Shown piece after piece: positions 46,355 to 60,640 of a stretch of 64,000 bases of DNA. Numbering within the stretch: position 1 is the first letter of the stretch; the number at the start of each line of letters is the position of its first letter. Source of the stretch: Diphasiastrum complanatum (lineage: Eukaryota > Streptophyta > Lycopodiopsida > Lycopodiales > Lycopodiaceae); contig CM055114.1 of NCBI GenBank assembly GCA_029204225.1, positions 14,963,371 through 15,027,370 on the forward strand. Reading direction: 5' to 3'. The notes under the pieces were generated by a model. The model did no database searches. It was given only the letters and a program-made list of their open reading frames with translations, and was not told the DNA's origin. The position numbers and the translations under genes were made by a program.

Positions 46355-46850
46355 CCTTATATGCTAAGCGCGCGCGTTTGGATCTGTGACACGTGTAACA
46401 TTGCCACGTGTACGTACACAACTATCTAATCGAATACACGTGGCATCATCTCGGAGATTTATCCGAGAATCTAACGGTTGTGAGTATTAGATCGTAGCGT
46501 GCCATTAGGTTGCGAGAGAGAGAGAGAGAGAGAGAGAGAGGATCAGATCTCAGGACAGCCACACGAAACTTTAAGGGAGCTATGATGAGCGTTGATAGCA
46601 CCAGCCTCTCTCAGGCGCCACCACTCAGATCTTCGCCACATAGCCATCTGCCACGTGGAGCATATGTGATGGCTTACGAGTATCCACGTGGAGCTATCTA
46701 AACCGTTGTATGGAGATCAACGGCGTGAGGCTGTAAGCTCCCCCGTGGCATTAAGATGCCATAGTCAGCTCCCGCGGCCGACACCTTGACCGCTGGGGCT
46801 CCAAGGCACGGCAGCTTTTACGCCCGACGACTTCAATATTAGACACGTGG
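46355..46850 (-). promoter_or_regulatory. Promoter of the CID7-like gene: TATA box and six CACGTG G-boxes
   Basis: The minus strand has CATATAAGG at 46355-46363, about 30 bases before the presumed start. Palindromic CACGTG cores occur at 46389-46396, 46404-46411, 46436-46443, 46651-46658, 46684-46691 and 46843-46850, several as CCACGTGG or ACACGTGG. Such G-box/ABRE motifs are bound by plant bZIP and bHLH factors and often link a gene to ABA, light or clock control. A (GA)14 tract is at 46514-46541. The sites could also serve an unseen plus-strand gene. Confidence 0.6.
46514..46541. repeat. (GA)n microsatellite between the G-box groups
   Basis: About 14 GA units. GAGA tracts are common in plant promoters; here it separates the near group (46389-46443) from the far group (46651-46850) of G-boxes. 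Confidence 0.95.
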
Positions 46851-46969
46851 CATGCTTGCCAGTTGGAGATCTTACAATCGTCGATTATACAAGACGTGGC
46901 TAAATCTGAACGTCTACACTAATCTAACGGCGAGGCTTGAAATCATTCCCTGGTTTTCATAGACGACGG

Positions 46970-47200
46970 CCACGTACGGTCTGTCAAAGCCCCAGCCTCC
47001 GGGGGACCGATGGTCTGCATACGCCGCCTTCTGTCGGCGGGACGCCGCCTCCTGTCGGCGACGTCGTGACGACTATTGAAAGACCCTTCTTCATGCTCGT
47101 GGGTTGATTAATGTGTCTTTTTATTTTTTATATTTTTATTTATTTTGTTTTAGGGGCTAAAATTGCCCCCCCCCCCGCGGGGGGGTCCCATAGGCCTTTA
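46970..47200. repeat. GC-rich stretch with a duplicated CGCCGCC block and a C/G foldback
   Basis: CGCCGCCTTCTGTCGGCGGG is followed directly by a near copy (CGCCGCCTCCTGTCGGCG) at about 47021-47062, each partly palindromic. At about 47165-47190 a run of C meets a run of G (CCCCGCGGGGGGG), which folds back. From 47200 to 47790 only short frames without recognisable domains are present. Confidence 0.7.
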
Positions 47201-47792
47201 ACGTGATCTAATAAATTTAGAGTAAGAACAAAGGGAAGCATAGGAAGGCATTAAATTAAGGAATATCAAAGAGTCCACAAATGACTTGTGGGTGAAGGCA
47301 AGGTGTTCTTACTCCCTTCGATCTCTTTAAAGTTTGGAGTCTTTCTTTTAGCCAATGTCGGTTGGGATAGATGCCCCCAGTGCCCTCGTGGGCAGTCTTT
47401 GATATTCTAATTGGTTCCATCCTATACCTTCGAAACGACAACTTCTCGCCAGTGGCATTGTTCTCCATTGAAGTTGGTTATAGAGCATAAGAGGTTGGGT
47501 ATGAAACTATTTTCAAGTTCCCATAAACTGGACATGGGGACTACTCTAATTCAACTAGTATTATTATGAGGGCAAAGTCCCACAATTGCACAATGTGGGC
47601 CCCTTGCCTAGGGACAAGAGCCAAAGGGTCCAAAATGCCTTGACCTATACAAACAAATGTATTTTACCTTCTCTTTTTTAATGCCCAAGTAGTTACCACC
47701 GGTATGCCCTGCTCGAGCCAACTATTGAGGCATTATGCCACATAATCCCATGGACAAGATGTTTTTCATATGGGGGAAGGTCAACACCCAAG

Positions 47793-48310
47793 GGCCCTCC
47801 TTGTTTTGAGGCACCCAAGGGCCCTCCTTGTTTTGAGGCACCTGAACACAAGGCAAAGCATCAAAGCAAGGAAGGTCCTCAAGTGGAGAGCTTCTCCTAC
47901 CTAAAGACCAATAAAAAATGTAAACTTTGGAAAAAAAGTTATCACTTGTTATTTATATACCTGAATTTAAAGTCAAAATGTTTCATTAAAGCTACCCTTC
48001 ATGAGAGGAACTTTACAAATGGCTTTCAAAATTTCATGAGGTGCTACCTATTCTACATGACTCCAATATTTTGCCAAATAATCACAGCTTTAAGTACACG
48101 AAAAAAAACTTTCCACTATCTCATAAGATCCTACCTATTCAATATTCTCCAAATAAGGACATCGTCAAGTATACTAAACAAAACTATGGGTATATACATG
48201 CAATAGGTACAATAATGCCAATCCAAGGAACACATGGCTCTAAGTGTCGACTTGCAAACCTCCCAATATTCAAGCATTGCAAACCTCCCAATATTCAAGC
48301 ATGTGGCTGA
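47793..48310. repeat. Short direct duplications in AT-rich DNA
   Basis: AAGGGCCCTCCTTGTTTTGA, then GGCACC occurs twice in a row (47798-47850). CTTGCAAACCTCCCAATATT, then CAAGCAT occurs twice at about 48250-48303. A longer, weaker duplication pairs 48220-48330 with 48390-48480 (shared AACACATGGCTC and ACAATTCCAACTCTC). No gene is recognised between 47200 and 49600. Confidence 0.75.
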
Positions 48311-49599
48311 CACAATTCCAACTCTCAAATCCGATCTTTGTGGGTCTTTACATATAATAGGTATAACAATGCCAATTAAATGAACACATGGCTCCTAACA
48401 ATGCACCCAAGATTTGAGCATTGCTTACATTGAGACAATTCCAACTCTCCAATGCGGTCTACATGCAAAGTGACATGTAGGAGCCCCACCACTCCATAAT
48501 TGGCTAGGCCTTCACATGATTCTTTATTGATATGATCTTGATTGTTTATGGATATGAACTCTAAACATTGTACATAATTATGGTAGTGCAATGTAGTTAG
48601 TTACCGAAGTCCAAACCAAAGGATATGAAAGCTACAAGATCTAATGACTGCTCATGAAAGACTTTTTCTATAGACACAATTGGTACTAGAATCTAGGAGT
48701 CAAACAATTATAGGACTAGTAAGCAAAGACAAAGTTTATTGATCTTGATTTTTAGAGGCCAAAAATCTTTCACTTGACTTTTTAGACAAAATTTCCATCA
48801 TTTCTTTTGGCCAAAATTTGAAAGGCCAAGAATTCTTAATGGTTTCACCATAGGTGAGCTGATCTCAGTCCTCCAATAAATGGCATGTATGTTAATCTTC
48901 CTCTTCTCAAGGTTTGGAACTTGATTCCACTCATTCTCACAAAAGACTTACCTGGAAAAAAAAAAATTCTCACACAAAGAATCAAGCACCTTCTATAGGG
49001 GGGAAACCAAAGCTACTTAACCACACAAAAGACATACAAGACAAGAACGTTGTGGTATCCCACAAAGGTGAATGCAAATAGATAATCTTTAATAAATTAC
49101 TATTGTATGTGACAATGTTGGTTCGGCATGCAAGTTGAGAGCCAAGTGATGCACGCAAGAAAAAGAAAATGATGTGAATTTTTTATTATTTATGACTTGC
49201 ATATTAAGGTGCATCTAAAGCGTGGGCATGCATGCAAAAAAAAAATAGAGACACATATTTTTTGCTATTAACAACTTGCATATAGAGGTGCATCTAAAAG
49301 ACCTAGTTATTGCAATAAAGTCCTTTGTAGTCTACCAAAGCTTTTTGTGTGCACATACCCTTATAATTTAAGACATTGACTTTAATGTTGACTTTGCCAA
49401 ACTTGACCAATTTCAACAATTAGTATATCCTTTTGAAAAGCAATGCCAAAAAAAAAAGTACATTTAGATTGAGCACATTCAATTTTCTATTTGGCTACCT
49501 AAAACTTAAAGCATGATGACTATACCTAGAATTTCAATTAAAATGATACGCACCATTTGAACTAATGAAGAACATGACTAGCTTGAATTTGAGCATGGC

Positions 49600-51860
49600 A
49601 TTAAATAGGAGTTTGCGCAAGTTGATACACCTCAACAAAATGGGGTAGCTGAAAGAAAGAATCGTACCATTGTCGAAGCAGCTAGGGCAATGATGACACA
49701 TATGGGAGTTACTGATTCTTTATGGGGAGAAGTTGTCAAAACTGCTGTGTTCTTACAAAATAGAAGCCCTACAGTTGTTGTACATAATCGCACACCCGAG
49801 GAGACATTCACTGGTAAGAAGCCTAAGATGGATGGGTTGCGAGTATTTGGATGGCAAGTGTATGTTCACATACCTAAGAGTGAGAGAGCCAAAATGCAGG
49901 TAAAGGCCTTGAAGTGCATTTTTACAGGATATGATGAACAAACCAAGGGATATAGATATTATGATCTAGAGGGGCTACGTGTGCACATAAGCCGTGATGT
50001 CTTATTTGATGAAATCCATAGATTTGGGGATGAAGAAAAGAATAATGATGAGCTATGCAAGCTTCTCAAAGAGGATGAAGTAGTTCTACCACCACAGGAA
50101 GATCATGATGATGATGATGAGGGACGTGGTACTCCTCCCACCATAGAGACAAGATGAAGAGTGAGAAACAAATCTATTGGATTGGAAAAGACTGAGGTAG
50201 CAGGTGATAAAAGGAAGGAGCAAGATGTACCATGGGATTCCTATTCACCTCGTAGCGGATCACCTCAATGTAAGTTACCCAAATGGTATACTAAACTCAT
50301 GAGTGACAAGGAAGGAACCTGACAAGTTTCAAGTAAATCTTGCACTTATGAGTGACATTATTTCATCTACTGAACTCTCTTGCTTTGAGGAGGCCAAAAA
50401 TCAGGAGATATGGCAAAAAGCAATGCAGGAGGACATTGATTCCATCAAACACCATGACACATGGGAGATAGTGGATCTTCCAAAGGGCAAAAGACCATTT
50501 GGCAACAAATGGGTATACAGGACAAAGTACAATGCCGATGGAACTATTGCAAGACACAAAGCAAGGCTTGTAGTGAAGGGCTATGCGCAAAGTAAGGGCA
50601 TTGACTACGAAGAGACCTTCACTCCTGTGGCCAAGTGGAATACACTTCGCATGGTGATTGCTTTGGCGGCACTATTTGGATGGAATCTACATCAGATGGA
50701 CGTAAAGTCCACATTCCTGAATGGTAAACTTGAAGAAGAAGTGTACATGGAACAACCTAGTGGCTTTGTGACACATGGCATGGAAGACAAAGTGTGCAAG
50801 CTGAAGAAAGCCTTGTATGGATTGAAACAAGCATCACATGCTTGGTATAGCCACTTTGATGAGCATCTCCTTTCTAGAGATTTGAACGCACTTCTTCAGA
50901 TTTCAATCTTTACTACTTTGCTCGTGACTCTAGTATCACACTGATTGTGTTGTACGTAGACGACCTCATAATCACACAAAATGATGATGATTTGATTGGT
51001 GCAATCAAGAAAGACTTATCTTCTAGTTTTGATATGACTGATCTTGGCTTGATGCACTATTGTTTGGGAGTGGAAGTATGGCAAGGTTGCAATAGCATCG
51101 CACTAACACAGACAAAGTACGTGAATGAGATTTTGAAGCATTTCAAAATGTGCGACAACAAGCCAGTATCCACACTTGTGGAGGTTGGTAAGAAACTATC
51201 TAACCAGGATGAGAGTGTACTAGTTGATGCCACTTTATTTGGTCAATTAGTTGGTTCATTGATTTATCTCACAACTACTTGTCCTAACATAAGTTATGTT
51301 GTAAGCGTTGTAAGTCAATTCATGGCTGCTCCTAGAGAGATTCATTGAAAAGCAACGAAGAGAATTTTCCGTTATGTGAAGGGCACGATAACCCATGTAT
51401 TGATGACAGGAGATCCACCACATGTTATATATTTCATGTTGATAATGGTGTATTTTCTTGGTCAAGTAAGAAACAAGACACAGTTGCTCTTTCTACTACA
51501 GAAGCAGAATACAAAGCACTATGTTCAGCTATGCATGAAGCATTTTGGCTAAGAAGAATATTAGAAGACATTGGAATTCCGCAGAATAAGCCTACTGTGA
51601 TCAGATGTGACAGTCATAGTGCTATACAACTAGCTAAAAATCCTGTATTTCATGCACGCACGAAGCATATAGAAATTAAGTATCATTTCATTAGAGAGAA
51701 GTTGTTATCTAATGAAATAGACATAGTGCATGGTAAAACAGATCAATTAGCTGATATATTCACTAAACCTTTAAGGACCTTTAAGTTTGAGTTTTTGAGT
51801 TCTCTCTCAGTTCATGACTTTCCGTGTTCAGCAGTGATTTCGAGTTTTTTACTGCCTTTG
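49600..51860 (+). pseudogene. Ty1/copia integrase C-terminus, RT and RNase H
   Basis: The frame starts in the integrase core (VDTPQQNGVAERKNRTIVEA, with the catalytic Glu) and passes LWGEVVKTAVFLQNRSPT, FTGYDEQTKGYRYYDL and the acidic linker. After a stop at 50155 and a frameshift near 50310, RT reads IWQKAMQEDIDSIKHHDTWE, FGNKWVYRTKYNADGT, HQMDVKSTFLNGKLEEEVYM and KKALYGLKQASHAWY. A further break near 50945 precedes the catalytic LYVDDLIIT. Another stop lies at about 51346, and the DADWAGD part of RNase H is lost. The rest (SWSSKKQDTVALSTTEAEYK, CDSHSAIQLAKNPVF, QLADIFTKPLRTF) is intact to about 51800. No LTR was recognised with certainty on either side; 51860-52270 includes a CATTGGAAAG(T/C)GC block also present at 14.6 kb. 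Confidence 0.93.
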
Positions 51861-52269
51861 TGATAGTATGCATGTGTGCCATTTTGACGGTACACATGTC
51901 CCGTAATGGGGACCGAATTGCCATGCAGCGGTACTCCACAAAAATTAGACTGTGTATATATATCTTTCAGTCTCTTTTGTGATTATAGTTTAGAAGTGTT
52001 CTCTTGGGTTTGTGTGCGTTCTCTCTTTACTGTTTATCTGATTGATGTTAGATTGCTTGCAAATCAGCTAACTATACTACCAGTAAGATCTTTGACACAG
52101 ATTTATGACATGTAATAAGTCATTGGAAAGTGCTCATCAAGCGCTTTCCAACGCATTAATTTTTGTCACATTCTGATATGTCAATCAAAAGTTATCATTT
52201 TTAATGTATACTCAAAATGTGACTCAAAGAAGTAACGTTACGTTAAAGCCACTATGTCAAAAAACTATT

Positions 52270-52745
52270 GGGCCACATGTACAAAAGAAGTGAATAAAAA
52301 ATGAAAAAGGAATCTTGACAAAAGGCCCTTTTTGTGTTTAAACTTCCTCTAATGATAGTGCACCAATGGATAGTAGAACCCAAGAGAACCATGTATAAGC
52401 ATGAAATGAGATAGAGAAGAGAGAAGATTGCTCTCTCCATGAGTTCAATCCTTTTATAATAGGTCAAACCCTATTTGGCCACTTGGCTTCCCCTCCAAAA
52501 TGCAAACCCTATTATTTTTGGATCTAGATTCAATGTACCCAACTATTCAAAGTTGAATCTACTCAAACTCCCATTCTAACTTTCCAACACTTTCAAAAAG
52601 TGTTTATTCAAATATAATTTAGACTAATGAACTTTGAAAAGTTAATCTCTAAGTCTAAAACAAGTTTTGGTCTCAATATGCCAAATATGGAAATATTGAC
52701 AAAATGATCAAACTAGTTGAATCTTTCACACTCCCTCTTCAACTA
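52270..52745 (-). repeat. 3' LTR and polypurine tract of minus-strand copia element
   Basis: The minus strand shows GTTGAAGAGGGAG (52731-52743) followed by TGTGAAAGATTCAAC at 52730. A TATA-like TTATAAAAGG lies at about 52452-52461. The inner edge near 52270 is an estimate. The junction matches that of the isolated LTR at 25408. Confidence 0.65.
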
Positions 52746-52797
52746 GTTTTAGCATAGACTTTGATAGCACTCCAAGTGAAGTCCTATGCTTCATGAA

Positions 52798-54235
52798 CTA
52801 GTCCTTTTCCAATGCTTTGGTGAAGATATCAGCTACACATTCCCTTAAAGACACATGTTGAAGCTCCACCTCCTTTGCAATGACTTGCTCCCTCACAAAA
52901 TGATATTGCACCTCAATATGCTTGCTCCTAGCATGAAAGATAGGATTGGATGCCAATCTTTGGGCTGATTGATTGTCACAAAAGATGATTGGGCTCTCTG
53001 AAAAATCCAGCAAGTGAAGAACCTTGATCATCTCTTGATCCATACCATCTCCTTTGTGCAATGTGTAAGAGCTTTGTACTCAACCTCACTAGATGACAAT
53101 GAGATAGTGGCTTGTTTCTTCGACATTCATGATATAGCTCCATCAGCTATGAAAATACAATGAGCACTAATGGATTTCCTATCCATTACATCTCCAGCAT
53201 AGTCCGAATCTAAAAATCCAAAAATATTAGGTGATGATCCCTCATACAATATGCCAAAATCTCGAGTTCCAATAATGTACCTCGAAACTCGCTTTCCTAG
53301 CTTCCAATGCTCCTCACTAGGATCTTGCATGAATTGACTCAATCTTCCAACACAATAGCTTAGATCTGGTCTAATAATGGTTAGATAGATGAGTGAACCA
53401 ACTAGCTTCCTATAGAGAGTAATGTCCTCGAAGGATCTTTCATTATCTCTTATAGTTAGTTTTACATGAGACTCCATAGGTGTATAAATAGCTTTTGCAT
53501 CTACCATATGAAATCTTTCTAGAATAGAATTAGCATACTTCACTTGACAAATGAAATTAGATTGAGAAGATCTAATGACTTCTATTTCCAAAATGTAATG
53601 CAAATTACCAAGATCATGCACCTCAATTTCCTTCTTAAGATCATTCTTGATATCCTCCACATCTTGATTGTCTCCACCACTCAAGATGATATCGTCCACA
53701 TAGATTAGCAAGATGCTAACATCATTTCTAGCAAACCTATAATAAAGTGAATGATCGTACTCACTCATAACAAAGCCTTGAGAGAGTAAAAAAGTGTTAA
53801 GCTTAGCATACCAACTCCTTGGTGCTTGCTTAAGGCCATACAAACTCTTTTGTAGAAGACACACATGATTTGGATTTGTTGATGAAATGTGGCTCTTAGG
53901 TTGCTCCATGTACACTTCCTCCTCAAGATCACCATTCAAGAATGCATTTGAAATGTCCATTTGCCATAGATCCCATCCATAAAGTGTAGCAAGTGAAATG
54001 ATGACTCGAATGCTTACCATCTTTGCCATGGGTGCAAAGGTCTCATCATAGTCAATCCCTTGTTGTTGAGCATATCCTTTTGCCACTAACCTTGCCTTGT
54101 ACATGTTGATAAATCCATCTTGGTTTGTCTTCACCTTGAAGATCCATTTGCATCCAATAGCTTTCTTGTCCTTAGGCAACTCCACATCTCAAAAAGTGAT
54201 TCCATCCTCACTTTCCACAATGAATAGTGGTTTTG
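52798..54235 (-). pseudogene. Ty1/copia RT and RNase H, nearly open
   Basis: On the minus strand, WKVRMESLFEMW (about 54225) leads after a frameshift to ELPKDKKAIGCKWIFKVKTN (54185). A frame of about 350 codons continues through QMDISNAFLNGDLEEEVYME, QKSLYGLKQAPRSWYAKL, LLIYVDDIILSGGDN (catalytic Asp pair), EIEVHDLGNLHYILEIEV, SLIYLTIIRPDLSYCV and LDSDYAGDVMDRKSISAHC. A break between 53127 and 53061 precedes the RNase H end (SPIIFCDNQSAQRLASNPIF, SKHIEVQYHFVREQ, CVADIFTKALEKD). RT itself has no internal stop, so this is one of the younger copies. Integrase and gag do not follow upstream; at about 54235 it passes into unrelated sequence that belongs to the next LTR element. Confidence 0.93.
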
Positions 54236-54847
54236 TACAGAGAAAGATCCAAGGTTGTTATGTTGTAAACCCTAGTCTCAAGGAAGAATGGAGGTTTCTT
54301 GGGCTCTGCTCAGTCTTCTGTTGAGCTTTTTCTTGCAACTTTCTTCTACACCGAGGTATCCCTACTCTAGTGCCCTTATGCAATTTACAGTTTTGAAATC
54401 GGTGCGGTATTGTCTGCGAACCAGCTAATTTTCCAAAAAATCTGCCAACACCCCACGAAACTGGAAATTTTCCAAATTTCCTCTGTTTTCCACCCAATTA
54501 CACCCTGTAAATTGCCCTGGTTGTGTAACACTGTTCTTTACAGCTCCCTTGCAAATCCAATTGTTTCAACTGGCTACCTACACAGTCAATTACCTAGCTA
54601 TCATCGATGATTTCCCTGAAATCATTGAAACTACAAGATTTTTCGTGAATCCTCCCGAAATCCACCTACGACGATCGTTCTGATCTTCCCCAAAGCTCTG
54701 ATCAAAGGAACTTTGCTGTCTCATGTCATCCGGACTACTGATATCCGGTATGGAGTCCTCTCTCCTAAGACGCTCTGAGTGCTATTTCTCCTGGTGAAAG
54801 ACACTATCCCATAACTTCATCAGATCGTGCATTCCTGCAACACCTTG

Positions 54848-55243
54848 TTGCTCTGATACCAAGTTGAAATTCTGATATAGTCTAGTGCAGTATGCAGATC
54901 ACATCACACAATCACCATAGCCACTCCTCACAAGCTCTCATAGATGGCACAACAAAAATTAAGTCTATTATGAAGAAACACAGTACATATAGCTAAGCCC
55001 CAAACTGCATGGGCTCAACAGGTGTCACTAAACTGGCCTACCACCTGCCAAACTAGAGTTAGGCCCAATATGGCCACATATACTGACAAACCCAGGACAT
55101 GCCCCAGAGTATAACATAATGAAATCAAAAAAACATTGTACAAGATAATTTCTTCCTACGTGTGGCTACTCGGCTAACCCAAGTAGCCGGCTACAGGATC
55201 AGTGCCCGATCAATATATCCTAACGGGTCACGTCCTGATCACA
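54848..55243 (-). repeat. 5' LTR and primer-binding site of another minus-strand copia element
   Basis: The minus strand reads TTGGTATCAGAGCAACAAGG (54863-54844), a copia primer-binding site. The LTR lies above it, starting TGTGATCAGGACGTGACC at 55243 and ending near 54866. Between the site and 54240 the minus strand holds a non-coding or strongly decayed leader/gag (CATGAGACAGCAAAGTTCC and following), so the element lost its coding part. Bases 55244-55600 show nothing recognisable. Confidence 0.65.
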
Positions 55244-55602
55244 ACCATATATAGTAAACCAAATAAACTGTACAGTAATCACATTATCACATTTAGAGCT
55301 TATACTAATGAATCAGATCAAAATTGATTTCTAACTTAATGTACACTTGAAATCTTGATGAATGTAGACATTTTAAGTGTTGGATATAATGTTGATGGAA
55401 GGACTTTGTTTTGATGATTTGCTCTTTACTACTTTCCCGCATGGCTGAGTTTTCTCTTAGCTAATTGAGCGAAAATTCAATATATTGGTTTGTGTAAAAT
55501 GTGGATGGATGGATATTTGTGCACGTGACTTGCATCTACTTTGGCCACTGATGTTGTGACCATGGATGCCATAGCCTTCAGTTTTGCTTTGCATATCGAG
55601 CT

Positions 55603-55830
55603 TTGCTTTGCATATCGAGCTCGAGTGTGATTTCCATGCTTGAGTATGAATCTCCTATGCTAGCTGATCATTTATTTCTTGAAAAGGCCTTGGAAATTAT
55701 GAGATTGCTAGATTATTATCTCCCATGTATGAACTCTACCTTACAAAAGTCTATGAAGTTGTATGAAATGAGAAACATAGTGTCACAACAAAACTTTTTT
55801 CTCAATGGAAAAGAAGATTTCAATCGGTAA
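55603..55830 (+). other. Possible orphan exon of unknown gene
   Basis: A 75-codon open stretch reads MLEYESPMLADHLFLEKALE, then IMRLLDYYLPCMNSTLQKSM and KLYEMRNIVSQQNFFLNGKE from ATG 55636. It ends at AATCG|GTAATG, which resembles a splice donor, just before the stop. Codon composition is protein-like, with amphipathic helices. No family was recognised. Two copies of TTTGCTTTGCATATCGAGC precede it (55582-55620). 55830-56677 has no recognised gene. Confidence 0.25.
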
Positions 55831-56682
55831 TGAATTTTTTACTTTTTTGAAAACACTATTCAGGCATGTTTTAAACAACTAGCTTTTGTAGCTTATAATG
55901 CAACTTATTTGAGAAAAATTTCATGAAAACGTGAAGACATTACTTATTTAAATGAAACATGAGCTTGATTATTCTACAATAGGGCTTAAATCATGTGATG
56001 AAAGCTACTTCAATGGACTCTCACTCACTATCCTTGTTTTGTTTGACATTTAAAATACACTCCTTTTCTGCATCAACGACCATAGTTTTTCCTGGAGTTG
56101 GAGTTAGCTTAACCTTAACAACTAGCTAGCTTTGTTGTAAAATTGGATGTACATATTGGTTTTTTCATACTGTCATACTTTGATAAGTCCATTCTAAATG
56201 AACAACACATAATAGAGACATGCATTTGCATGGGGAAAGAATATGTCTTCTTATCATGCATCTGTTAGAGAATTGGGTCATCAAATTAATTGGTCAATGG
56301 TACTAGTTGTCAAACATGGAAGATAAGTTGGATATCTAGGGCTTAGAAGGATGAGTTGGGGGAGGCAACCAGTAGGGATGTATAAGTGTCTACTTTAGGG
56401 GCTTGATTGTAGAAACCTTCAAGGGCAATACACAAATTGATACATCTAATGGATTGGATGCATTGATGAAGGTATGGACGGATGTGGACCAAGTTGATCA
56501 AGTTAACAAACAACATTTGTCTTATAATGGTTTTGTTATATTTCATAGGATGTATAATCAATGATGAAACATTGTTATTCAAGTGCAATTATTCTAGACA
56601 ATATTAAAACTAGGAGCTAATTTGTAAGGCTATTTCGGTCAATGTTTGAAAATTCTACAAAGCTTACCATCGCATAGATCAT

Positions 56683-58444
<1,762 letters not shown>

Positions 58445-59068
58445 ATCATAATCAAATTAGGTCATAGTACCTTTGGTGAACATGGATCATGTCACCATGG
58501 GTAGCAAGCTTAATATGAATAGCAAAATTTTGTCCTAAACCAAAATGGCAATGTCTTGTGTGTATTTATATAGCTTAAATTGTATAAATTGACTTTTTGT
58601 GAGCCCAAGAAGCATCCAAAGGCAACAAAACACATGGTAGCGATATTTAGACATAGTAAGCTTGTAGATAAAACTTCAATCTTTATGGCAATTAAACCAA
58701 ATATAGAAACACTCTCAACAAACACTAATTGATGCTTGCAAGTCCATGCCAAAGGGTGTTGTAGGATAATGGTAATGCATTTTAATGAGGAGTTCATGAT
58801 GAATTTCACTTCACAATGATACAACTTTCTTAAAGCCAATTACAAAAACACAATGAAAGCCTAAAAAACTTACACATCTACACTATTGTTTTTATACTGT
58901 TTCCACTCTTTGTATGTAAGCCATCCAAATGAATGACTTTTAATCATTTACCAAGAGTAGCTTACAACACTCCAATGAAGTTTGGAAGAAGAACTTAATT
59001 AGTGCTAAAAGCAAGCTTCTACTCAACTTTCTTCCACACCTGTACTTTCTTTTCTCTCTTATAACTTC

Positions 59069-59072
<4 letters not shown>

Positions 59073-59102
<30 letters not shown>

Positions 59103-59123
59103 AATCAATCAATCAATCAATTC
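59073..59123. repeat. (CA)n followed by (ATCA)n
   Basis: About 13 CA units pass into about six ATCA units. The surrounding 58450-59450 has no recognised gene. Confidence 0.95.
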
Positions 59124-59450
59124 TTGGGTGAGCTAATTCTTGCTTTGCATTGCATTACATAGTGACAAGAGTTTGCATAGAAACAATGATTATGCAAAAC
59201 TTGTTAAAGAAAACCCTTGCATATGACAAAATGCTAGTCTCAATGCTTTTGCCTTGACTATGTGATTGTTAAATTGCATGCTTTATGCTACTTTTACTTT
59301 TGTTTAGAAATATTTTTAGTCATCTATTGTTTTAACTAATGTGATGGTCTATGTTTACAATGACTTTACAAAAAAGAATGTGGAAATGAGCCTAATATTG
59401 TACCATTAGGTGGTGGTTTCTAGACATGTCCAAATTGCTTGACATTAAGG

Positions 59451-60640
59451 TTATAGTAAACGTGACTTAATTTCAATCAGCCAAACTACTTCTATGTCAG
59501 CTTGTCTTATACCACTTATTTCCTTCCTAACATATTGTGAAAAATTCAAAAGATTACACTTGGATATGGATTTGGGAAGCTCGAATGCTACCTCCTTGGA
59601 AATCATGGACTCCATAGCTTTGTAGTTAGGATGGCCTAACCTTTTGTGCCACAACTCCACTTGAGAAAGCTCCTCCCTTGCCATGCTCACACTTCCAATG
59701 ACAACATTAGCATCTAACTTGAATAATCTTCCTTGCTTAATGCCATTAGCAATGCACTTATCATTATTCATTATGGAACAACTACCATGTTTGAAGTGTA
59801 CATCTAATCCACTATCCATGATTTGTCCAACACTCAACAAATTTTTTGTGATGGATGGTACATAAAGAACATTATCAAGATTTATTCCTTTTTAAGATCC
59901 AAGACATAATGGAATAGATCCTATGCCATCTATCTTACACTCTAGGTCACTTGTACTGAATATGAAATTTCTAAGAGTCATTATATGAGTGTAAGGTAGA
60001 AAAATATTTCTTTTGATGAGACATGTGGGAGCTAGCCCCACTATCAATCCACCATATATCCTTGGAGTTGTATTTGCTTGATGTTGCTGTTGTAGATTCC
60101 ATCAAGGATGAGTTGCATTCATCCTCCTCCTCCTCAAGCACTAAGTTGCCCTGCTTGTCTTTCTCTTGAGCATTCTTCTTCTTGAAGTACTCGGAAGCAA
60201 AATGTCCCTTTTTGCCACAAAACAAAACATTTGAGCTTTGACTTATCCTTCTTGCTCTTGCCTTTGGAACTTGAAGCTCCATCATTGTCCTCGGCCTCCT
60301 TGCCTTGGTTCTTCTTGAATGAATTAGTCTTCTTCTTGTCTTTGAATGAGAAGTTGGCCTTCTCATCTCCACCTTGCAAGGACGAAGATCCCATCCTTGT
60401 CTTGCATCCTACTCTCCTCGGCCACAAGCACACTATGGAGCTTGTCAATGGTAGGAAGTTGGTCTTAAAATGGCAAAAATTTGGACTAGATTAGTGTACT
60501 CATTTGCACTCTCACCACTTCCCTTCATGCTTTGAAGTACTTGGTTTCTAAGCATGAGAATCCTTGAAGTGTTGTTGGATTCATGCAATAGTTTGTGGAT
60601 GTAAGCCTCTCATTGGCTTCAAGCAAGAATCCACCCATAG
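59451..60640 (-). pseudogene. Ty1/copia gag (deleted), zinc knuckle, protease and pre-integrase domain
   Basis: On the minus strand ATG 60640 opens MASMGGFLLEANERLTSTNY, a gag-like start. Most of gag is deleted: the next recognisable piece is NTSRILMLRNQVLQSMKGSG (about 60580-60510, other frame). A basic linker leads to the knuckle remnant CGKKGHFASEYFKK (60210-60165; its first Cys is altered), then the protease WWIDSGASSHMSHQKKYF (about 60050-60000). The pre-integrase domain is at 59840-59451 (MLSVGQIMDSGLDVHFKHGS, LWHKRLGHPNYKAME) with only the two His of the HHCC finger clearly kept. The copy stops near 59451. It may be the 5' part of the same element as the RT at 52.8-54.2 kb, split by later insertions, but this cannot be shown. 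Confidence 0.85.

Noticed and set aside
45994-46429. Frames of 100-130 codons on both strands near 46.2 kb
   Set aside because: They follow the pyrimidine-rich leader of the CID7-like gene; composition is low complexity and no domain is visible.
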